Shown here one piece after another: positions 57,890 to 64,000 of a DNA stretch of 64,000 bases. Each line of letters starts with the position of its first letter. Position 1 is the stretch's first letter. The translations under genes were made by a program, and so were the position numbers. Source of the stretch: Xanthomonas citri pv. mangiferaeindicae (GTDB taxonomy: Bacteria; Pseudomonadota; Gammaproteobacteria; Xanthomonadales; Xanthomonadaceae); NCBI GenBank assembly GCA_002240395.1, contig CP016836.1, forward strand, positions 248,001-312,000, in the 5' to 3' direction. The notes below the pieces were generated by a model. That model was not told the origin of the DNA. It did no database searches and saw only the letters and a list, made by a program, of their open reading frames with translations.

Positions 57890-58963
57890 GGGGCGGGCGG
57901 CGGCGAAGGCCTCGGGCAGGGTCTGCACCTGGCCGCAGCGGCTGGGGTCGTAGCCGGGCAGCAGGCCGAGTTCGCGGCGGAAGCTGTCGCTGCGCAGCAG
58001 GGCGAGCAGTCCGCGCAGGCGCCCGGACTCGAGCACGTCGTTGTGGCACAGGAAGAAGTAGTGCTCGGTGACCAGCGGGTGGAAGTCCAGCCCGTAGCGC
58101 CGCGCCGGGGGCTCGAGCGCGAAGCCGACATCGGCCAGGCCGCTGGCGACATACGCGGCGACCGCGGCATGGGTCAGTTCCTCGACGTCGCAGGCGCGGA
58201 TGCGGTCGAAGGCGATGCCGTGATCGGCCAGCATCGTCTCGAACAGCAGCCGCGTGCCCGAGCCGGGCTGGCGGTGGATCACGCGGATGTCGGGGCGCTC
58301 CAGGTCCTGCAGCGTGCCGATGCCCAGCGGGTTGCCGGCTGCCAGCACCAGGCCCTGCCGGCGAACGGCCAGGTGGATCACGCGATCGGCGTCGAGGTCG
58401 AGGCGCGGGCGGTAGTGCGCGAACAACGGCGCCTCGAGCATGCCGATCGGCAGGTGCAGGCCGGCGATGTCGCAGGCGCCGGTGCGTAGCGCGGTCAGCG
58501 CGTCGTCGGGGCTGCGGTATTTGAGGTCCAGCGCCACGTCCGCTGCCGCCATCTCACGACGCAGCGTCTCCACGCCGAAACCATGCGAAGCGTGCACGCG
58601 CAGCGGCCGCGCATGCGCGCCCACCGTGCGCTCGAGTTCGGCTTCCAGTTCGGTCGCCAAGCTGTCGAGCAACGGCGACAGGCGCGCGGCGATCCGACTG
58701 TCGGCCCAGACCAGACGCTCGCCGATCGCCGTCAGCGAAGCCCCCCGCCCCCGGCTCATCCGCAGCAGCGGTTGACCGAAGACCGCCTGCGCGTCCTGCA
58801 ACCGTCCCCAGGCGTAGCGGTAGGAGACCCCGGTCTGGCGGGCAGCCGCGGCGAGCGATCCGGTCGCCCGCACGGCCAACAGCAGGTCGACCAGTTGCGA
58901 CGACAAGCCCACGCCGTCGCTGTTTTCGAGCGTCCACTGCGGTTGGATACGCACCTTGTACAT
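57887..58963 (-). CDS. ModE-like HTH plus PBP-like domain regulator
   Basis: 358-aa regulator. The N-terminal winged helix (LVDLLLAVRATGSLAAAARQT, SYRYAWGRLQDAQAVFG, GRGASLTAIGERLV) is ModE/LysR-like. A periplasmic-binding-protein-like domain (PF12727 type) follows: LRVHASHGFGVETLRREM, RTGACDIAGLHLPIG, IHRQPGSGTRLLFE and VASGLADVGFALEPPA. Such proteins sense molybdate or a related cofactor signal. Divergent from the OFA antiporter, fdhD and molybdoenzyme genes, which it probably controls. Confidence 0.85.
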   Translation of the reverse strand: MYKVRIQPQWTLENSDGVGLSSQLVDLLLAVRATGSLAAAARQTGVSYRYAWGRLQDAQAVFGQPLLRMSRGRGASLTAIGERLVWADSRIAARLSPLLDSLATELEAELERTVGAHARPLRVHASHGFGVETLRREMAAADVALDLKYRSPDDALTALRTGACDIAGLHLPIGMLEAPLFAHYRPRLDLDADRVIHLAVRRQGLVLAAGNPLGIGTLQDLERPDIRVIHRQPGSGTRLLFETMLADHGIAFDRIRACDVEELTHAAVAAYVASGLADVGFALEPPARRYGLDFHPLVTEHYFFLCHNDVLESGRLRGLLALLRSDSFRRELGLLPGYDPSRCGQVQTLPEAFAAARP

Positions 58964-59058
58964 CGCGACGCCTCTCCTGCGCGGCAGCTCAAATAGGCTC
59001 TTGAAAGCCGATTATTAGACCAATGGCGCTTTTCGGATAGTCCATATGCGGATACCGT

Positions 59059-59075
59059 TGCGACACTTTGTCGCA
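59059..59075. promoter_or_regulatory. Inverted repeat TGCGAC-N5-GTCGCA
   Basis: Perfect 6-bp arms with five-base spacer ACTTT in the 179-bp gap between the regulator and the antiporter gene. Candidate binding site, close to a second inverted repeat. Confidence 0.4.
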
Positions 59076-59078
59076 GCC

Positions 59079-59100
59079 AATATGCACATCACAGCATATT
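59079..59100. promoter_or_regulatory. Inverted repeat AATATGC-N8-GCATATT
   Basis: Perfect 7-bp arms with an eight-base spacer, 43 bp before the antiporter start. AT-rich arms with an 8-base gap resemble ModE-type boxes. Best candidate operator of the adjacent ModE-like regulator. Confidence 0.5.
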
Positions 59101-59142
59101 TGGCCGCAGCGCCGCATCCGGCTGATCGATTCGGGAGGATCC

Positions 59143-60825
59143 ATGGCCAACAGCACCGCAGTTCCGCTTCCTGCCGCCTCACCTTCGGGCGGCCTGCTGT
59201 CGAAGGAGCGCATCATCGCCAAGGCCGGCTTCAACCGTTGGCTGGTCCCGCCGGCTGCGCTGGCGATCCACCTGTGCATCGGCATGGCCTATGGCTTCAG
59301 CGTGTTCTGGTTGCCGCTGTCGATGGCTGTCGGCATCACTGCGCCGGTCGCGTGCGGGCCGGAGATGGGCTTCTTCGCACGCATCACCTCGGCCAACTGC
59401 GACTGGCAGATCAGCGAACTGCAGTGGATGTACACGCTGTTCTTTGTACTGCTGGGCTGCTCGGCTGCGATCTGGGGCGGCTGGCTCGAACGCGTCGGTC
59501 CGCGCAAGGCCGGCTTCGTGGCCGCGCTGTGCTGGTGCGGCGGCCTGCTGATTTCCGCACTCGGCGTTCACCTGCATCAGATCTGGATGCTGTGGCTGGG
59601 CTCAGGCGTGATCGGCGGCATCGGCTTAGGCCTGGGCTATATCTCGCCGGTGTCGACGCTGATCAAGTGGTTCCCCGATCGCCGCGGCATGGCGACCGGT
59701 ATGGCGATCATGGGCTTTGGTGGCGGCGCGCTGATCGGCAGCCCGCTGGCCGACATGCTGATGCGCCACTTCGCGACCCCGACCTCGGTCGGCGTCAAGG
59801 AGACCTTTCTGGTCATGGCGGTGGTCTACTTCGCCTTCATGATGGCCGGCGCCTTCGGTTACCGGGTGCCGCCGACCGGCTGGAAGCCCAAGGGCTGGAC
59901 CCCGCCGCCCGCGTCGAACAACGCGATGATCACCCAGGGCCATGTGCACGTGAAAAAGGTCTGGGGCATTCCGCAGTTCTGGCTGGTGTGGGCGGTGCTG
60001 TGCCTCAACGTCTCGGCCGGCATCGGCGTGCTGGGGCTGGCCTCGCCAATGCTGCAGGAGATGTTCGGCGGCCGGCTGATCGGCGTCGACGCCGGCTTCG
60101 GTGACCTCACCGCCGAGCAACTGTCGGCGATCGCTGCAATCGCGGCCGGCTTCGTCGGCATGCTGAGCCTGGCCAACATCGTCGGCCGGTTCTTCTGGGC
60201 GTCGATGTCCGACAAGTTCGGCCGCAAGCTCACCTACTCGATCTTCTTCGTGCTGGGCATTGCGCTGTACGCCGCTGCGCCCACGCTGGGCAATGCCGGC
60301 TCGATCGCGCTGTTCGTCATCGCGTTCTGCGTGATCCTGTCGATGTACGGCGGCGGTTTCGCCACCGTGCCGGCGTACCTGGCCGATCTGTTCGGCACCC
60401 AGCACGTCGGCGCGATCCACGGCCGGCTGCTCACCGCATGGGCGGCGGCCGGCATCCTCGGCCCGCTGGTGATCGGCTACATGCGCGAGTACCAACTGGG
60501 CCTGGGCATGCCGCCATCGCAGGTCTACAACACCACGATGTACATCCTGGCCGGCATGCTGGCGCTGGGCCTGGTGTGCAACCTGCTGGTGCGCCCGGTG
60601 AACGCGAAGTACTTCATGACGCCCGAGGAACTGGCGCACGAGAAGCAGCTGGCGCACGAGAAGGTCGACGCCAGTGGCAAGTCGCTGCTCTCCCAGGACG
60701 ATATGGACCGCATCGGCTCGGGCGGCAATCCGCTGCTGGTCGCGTTCTGCTGGGCCGCGGTCGGCATTCCGCTCGCCTTCGGCATCTGGAAGACGCTGGA
60801 AAAAGCGTTGGTGCTGTTCTCCTGA
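59143..60825 (+). CDS. OFA-family MFS antiporter (oxalate/formate type)
   Basis: 560-aa inner-membrane transporter with 12 or more hydrophobic segments. LAIHLCIGMAYGFSVFWLPL, GWLERVGPRKAGFVAA, ISPVSTLIKWFPDRRGMATGMA and GPLVIGYMRE are OFA features. A long Cys-containing loop (PVACGPEMGFFARITSANC) and a C-terminal extension after the last core helix are unusual. Start at 59143 with GGGAGGATCC. Its place before fdhD and a formate-dehydrogenase-like gene suggests formate uptake or exchange. Confidence 0.88.
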   Translation: MANSTAVPLPAASPSGGLLSKERIIAKAGFNRWLVPPAALAIHLCIGMAYGFSVFWLPLSMAVGITAPVACGPEMGFFARITSANCDWQISELQWMYTLFFVLLGCSAAIWGGWLERVGPRKAGFVAALCWCGGLLISALGVHLHQIWMLWLGSGVIGGIGLGLGYISPVSTLIKWFPDRRGMATGMAIMGFGGGALIGSPLADMLMRHFATPTSVGVKETFLVMAVVYFAFMMAGAFGYRVPPTGWKPKGWTPPPASNNAMITQGHVHVKKVWGIPQFWLVWAVLCLNVSAGIGVLGLASPMLQEMFGGRLIGVDAGFGDLTAEQLSAIAAIAAGFVGMLSLANIVGRFFWASMSDKFGRKLTYSIFFVLGIALYAAAPTLGNAGSIALFVIAFCVILSMYGGGFATVPAYLADLFGTQHVGAIHGRLLTAWAAAGILGPLVIGYMREYQLGLGMPPSQVYNTTMYILAGMLALGLVCNLLVRPVNAKYFMTPEELAHEKQLAHEKVDASGKSLLSQDDMDRIGSGGNPLLVAFCWAAVGIPLAFGIWKTLEKALVLFS

Positions 60826-60868
60826 CCGTTGCCGGCGGGCCTCACGGGCCCGCCGCTATCGTCATCCC

Positions 60869-61744
60869 ATGACCCAGGCCCCTGACTCCGATCTGCCCCA
60901 AGGCGCCGTGCTGCGTTCGGTCGAACGCTGGCGCGGCGGCGCGGGCCGCCAGCTCGACGACGCCATCGCCGAGGAAGTGCCGGTGGCGTTCGTCTACAAC
61001 GATGCGCCGTTCGCGGTGATGATGGCCACGCCGGCCGATCTGGAAGATTTCGCACGCGGCTTCGCACTGAGCGAGGGCATCGTCGAACATCCGGACGATG
61101 TCGCGATTGAGCGTATCGAGCATCTCCTCGAAGGCATCGAGATCCGCCTGCGCATTCCCGACGCGCGTGCCGAAGCGCTGGCCGCACGCCGACGCAGCAT
61201 GAGCGGGCGCAGCGGGTGCGGCGTCTGCGGCAGCGAGCTGCTGGAAGCCGCGCTGCGCGTGCCGCCGCCGGTCGCGGCCGATGTCCGCATCGCGGTCCAC
61301 GCCCTGCAACGCGCACTGCGACAGCTGCGCGACAGCCAATCGATCAATGCACTGACCGGCGCCACCCACGCCGCCGGCTGGGCCGCGACCGACGGCACCC
61401 TGCTGCTGGTGCGCGAGGACATCGGCCGGCACAACGCGCTCGACAAGCTGATCGGCGCACTGCATGGCACCGGTCAGGCACTGGACGCGGGCTTTCTGGT
61501 CGTCACCAGCCGCGCCAGTTACGAAATGGCGATGAAGGCCGCCAGCGCAGGTATCGCCCTGATGGCCGCGATTTCCGCTCCCACTGCGCTGGCGATCTCG
61601 CTCGCCCAGCGCGCCAACCTCACCTTGATCGGCTTCGCCCGCGACGACGGGCACGCCGTGTACACCCACGCGCAGCGGCTGCTGCCCGAGTCGGCGCCGT
61701 CGCCGTCCGCAGCCCCTCGCCCCGGCAGGAGTTCCACGCCATGA
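60869..61744 (+). CDS. fdhD: Formate dehydrogenase accessory sulfurtransferase FdhD
   Basis: 291-aa protein that passes sulfur from IscS to the molybdenum cofactor of formate dehydrogenases. SGCGVCG with Cys117 and Cys120, then EDIGRHNALDKLIG and SRASYEMAMKAASAGI are diagnostic. 43 bp after the antiporter; its stop overlaps the oxidoreductase start (ATGA). The C-terminal tail PSPSAAPRPGRSS is variable. Confidence 0.95.
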   Translation: MTQAPDSDLPQGAVLRSVERWRGGAGRQLDDAIAEEVPVAFVYNDAPFAVMMATPADLEDFARGFALSEGIVEHPDDVAIERIEHLLEGIEIRLRIPDARAEALAARRRSMSGRSGCGVCGSELLEAALRVPPPVAADVRIAVHALQRALRQLRDSQSINALTGATHAAGWAATDGTLLLVREDIGRHNALDKLIGALHGTGQALDAGFLVVTSRASYEMAMKAASAGIALMAAISAPTALAISLAQRANLTLIGFARDDGHAVYTHAQRLLPESAPSPSAAPRPGRSSTP

Positions 61745-64000
61745 GCAAGCATCCGATCCGCAAGTACGACGCCCCCGCCGGCGGCTGGGGCGCGCTCAAG
61801 AGCGTCGCCAAGGCGCTGATGGACCAGAACATCGCGGTCGACGGCGCCAAGACCCTGCTGCGCGCCAACCAGCCCGACGGCTTCGACTGTCCCGGCTGCG
61901 CCTGGCCCGATCGCGACCACACCTCGACGTTCGAGTTCTGCGAGAACGGCGCCAAGGCGGTCGCGGCCGAAGCCACCAAGTTCCGCGCCGGCCCCGACCT
62001 GTTCGCGCGCTACAGCGTTGCCGAACTGCGCGGCTACAGCGACCACTGGCTCGAGGGCCAGGGCCGGCTGACCACGCCGATGCGCTACGACGCGGCCACC
62101 GACCATTACGTGCCCACGACGTGGGACGAGGCCTTCGCGCTGATCGCCCGCCACCTCAACGCCCTGCCCTCGCCCGACGAGGCGATCTTCTACACCTCCG
62201 GGCGCACCTCCAACGAGGCCGCCTTCCTCTACCAGCTGTTCGTGCGCGAGTACGGCACCAATAACTTCCCCGACTGCTCGAACATGTGCCACGAGTCGTC
62301 AGGCACGGCGCTCAAGAAGCAGATCGGCGTGGGCAAGGGCACCGTGTCGCTGCACGACTTCGAGCTCGCCGATGCGATCTTCATCTTCGGCCAGAACCCG
62401 GGCACCAACCATCCGCGCATGCTCGGCGAATTGCGCGAGGCAGCGCGGCGCGGCTGCGCGATCGCGTCGTTCAATCCGTTGCGCGAGCGCGGCCTGGAAC
62501 GCTTCGCCGATCCGCAGGACAAGGTCGCGATGCTGACCAACGGCTCGACGCAGATCTCGTCGGACTACTTCCAGCTCAAGATCGGCGGCGATCTGGCGGC
62601 GATCAAGGGCATGATCAAGCACGTGCTCGAGCGCGACGTCGAAGTCACCGGCCAGGGCGGCGGCTCGCTGCTCGACCAGGCTTTCATCGCCGAGCACACG
62701 TCCGGCTTCGACGCGTTCGCCGCCGACGTGATGGCCGAACCCTGGGAGATCATCGTCGAGGAATCGGGCCTCGACGAGGCGCAGATCCGCCGCGCCGGCG
62801 AGCTGTACCTGAAGTCCGAACGGGTCATCGCGTGCTGGGGCATGGGCATCACCCAGCACAAGCATTCGGTGGCGACGATCAACATGCTGACCAACCTGCT
62901 GTTGCTGCGCGGCAACCTCGGACGACCCGGTGCCGGTGCCTGCCCGGTGCGCGGCCACAGCAACGTGCAGGGCGACCGCACGATGATGATCTACGAAAAG
63001 CCGCCGGCCGCGTTCCTCGATCGGCTGCGCGACGTGTTCGGCTTCGAGCCGCCGCGCGAAGACGGCTACGACACCGTCGGCGCGATCGAGGCGATGATCG
63101 ACGGCCGCGCGAAGGTGTTCTTCGGCATGGGCGGCAACTTCGCGATCGCGACTCCCGACACCGAGGCCACCGCACGCGGACTGCGCAACTGCGCGCTCAC
63201 CGTCAACGTCACCACCAAGCTCAACCGCACCCACCTCACCCACGGCCGCGAGGCGCTGATCCTGCCGTGTCTGGGCCGGACCGAGATCGACATCCAGGCC
63301 CGCGGCGCGCAGGGCGTGACCGTTGAGGACTCGATGAGCATGGTGCACCTGTCGTCGGGCATCAATCCGCCGGCCTCCGACACCCTGCTGTCGGAGCCGG
63401 CGATCGTCGCCCACCTGGCCCACGCCACGCTCGGCGAACGCAGCCGGGTGCCGTGGCTGGCGCTGATCGAGGACTACGATCGCATCCGCGACCTGATCGC
63501 CCGCACCTTCGACGATTTCCACGACTTCAACGCCCGGGTCCGAGTGCCCGGCGGCTTCCGGCTGTCGAACACGGCGCGCGACCGCCGCTGGCTCACCGAG
63601 ACCGGCAAGGCCAACTTCGTGCCGGCCCGGGTGCCGACCGACAATCCGATCCACCGCGCACGCCGGATGCACGGCGACCGGCCGGTATTCACGCTGGCGA
63701 CCACACGCTCGCACGACCAGTACAACACCACCGTCTATGGGCTGGACGACCGTTACCGCGGCGTGTTTGGCGAGCGCCGCGTGCTGTTCATCGCCGCCGA
63801 GGACATCGCCGCGCTCGGCATGCGCGCCGGCGATTGGGTGGACCTGGAAAGCCTCAGCGAGGATGGCGTGCGCCGGCAGGCCAAGCGCTTCCTGCTGGTC
63901 GAGTACGCGATTCCGCGCGGCTGCCTGGCCGCCTACTACCCCGAGACCAACCCCCTGGTGCCATTGTCGAGCTACGCCGACGAATCGCGGACGCCGACAT
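61741..64000 (+). CDS. YdeP/FdhF-like molybdopterin oxidoreductase, 5' part
   Basis: At least 753 residues, cut by the window end. MSKHPIRKYDAPAGGWGALK, then the cluster-type Cys50 and Cys53 in DCPGCAWPD, a further Cys in FEFCENG, molybdenum-ligand candidate Cys183 in SNMCHESSG, and GQNPGTNHPRMLGEL match the YdeP branch of formate-dehydrogenase-alpha-like enzymes. Only three cysteines can serve an iron-sulfur cluster in the N-terminal part. Coupled to fdhD by ATGA, so FdhD-dependent activation is expected. Confidence 0.9.
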   Translation, partial: MSKHPIRKYDAPAGGWGALKSVAKALMDQNIAVDGAKTLLRANQPDGFDCPGCAWPDRDHTSTFEFCENGAKAVAAEATKFRAGPDLFARYSVAELRGYSDHWLEGQGRLTTPMRYDAATDHYVPTTWDEAFALIARHLNALPSPDEAIFYTSGRTSNEAAFLYQLFVREYGTNNFPDCSNMCHESSGTALKKQIGVGKGTVSLHDFELADAIFIFGQNPGTNHPRMLGELREAARRGCAIASFNPLRERGLERFADPQDKVAMLTNGSTQISSDYFQLKIGGDLAAIKGMIKHVLERDVEVTGQGGGSLLDQAFIAEHTSGFDAFAADVMAEPWEIIVEESGLDEAQIRRAGELYLKSERVIACWGMGITQHKHSVATINMLTNLLLLRGNLGRPGAGACPVRGHSNVQGDRTMMIYEKPPAAFLDRLRDVFGFEPPREDGYDTVGAIEAMIDGRAKVFFGMGGNFAIATPDTEATARGLRNCALTVNVTTKLNRTHLTHGREALILPCLGRTEIDIQARGAQGVTVEDSMSMVHLSSGINPPASDTLLSEPAIVAHLAHATLGERSRVPWLALIEDYDRIRDLIARTFDDFHDFNARVRVPGGFRLSNTARDRRWLTETGKANFVPARVPTDNPIHRARRMHGDRPVFTLATTRSHDQYNTTVYGLDDRYRGVFGERRVLFIAAEDIAALGMRAGDWVDLESLSEDGVRRQAKRFLLVEYAIPRGCLAAYYPETNPLVPLSSYADESRTPT

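Overview
The window looks like chromosome of a high-GC gammaproteobacterium of the Xanthomonadaceae (Lysobacter/Luteimonas type). The reasons are the pyrG-kdsA-eno order, two large TonB-dependent receptors each beside a glycan-degradation operon, translational coupling by ATGA overlaps at many gene borders, and a GGGGTCAG-type intergenic palindrome. I see no rRNA, tRNA, CRISPR array, prophage or complete insertion sequence.

Layout. 1-3.6 kb: housekeeping operon on the minus strand (pyrG, a small lipoprotein, kdsA, start of eno) and a small periplasmic protein. 3.9-5.9 kb: parE with a decayed copy of its own 3' end. 6-8.2 kb: a DHA2 drug exporter and an N-formylglutamate amidohydrolase. 8.2-16.5 kb: glycoprotein/N-glycan locus, made of a TonB receptor divergent from lacI-type regulator, GH92 mannosidase and BSP-type protease. 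16.6-17.4 kb: VapBC toxin-antitoxin pair. 17.4-21.2 kb: DUF418 protein, DadA-like oxidase and glutathione reductase, coupled. 21.3-24.7 kb: SlyD, two NlpC/P60 cell-wall hydrolases, and a PadR/membrane-sensor pair. 24.8-30.5 kb: a frameshifted cyclophilin lipoprotein, a DeoR/MFS pair, a small acidic protein, a hydrolase/MerR pair and a GFA protein.

30.5-43.9 kb is the least understood part: a minus-strand cluster of TldD, TldE, DUF4159, MoxR, DUF58, BatA-like, DUF4175-like and amidotransferase-like membrane proteins, followed by GFA. A second TldD copy and a small HEAGH protein lie upstream. It looks like one MoxR/von Willebrand-type envelope system combined with TldD/E proteolysis.

44.1-55.8 kb is an alginate-utilisation locus. 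A GntR regulator and TonB receptor are divergent from PL6 lyase, PL17 oligoalginate lyase, hexuronate-type MFS permease, SDR (DEH reductase) and an SGNH esterase that may deacetylate alginate. These give uptake, depolymerisation and conversion to 2-keto-3-deoxygluconate; the KDG kinase and aldolase are not in the window.

55.9-64 kb: a DUF885 lipoprotein peptidase, then a formate/molybdoenzyme cluster. This has a ModE-like regulator with a periplasmic-binding-protein-like domain, divergent from an OFA antiporter, fdhD and a YdeP-type molybdopterin oxidoreductase cut by the window end.

Three GGGGTCAG repeat arrays all lie between convergent genes. Four one-base losses, all in G or C runs, disturb three genes; they may be assembly errors rather than real mutations.
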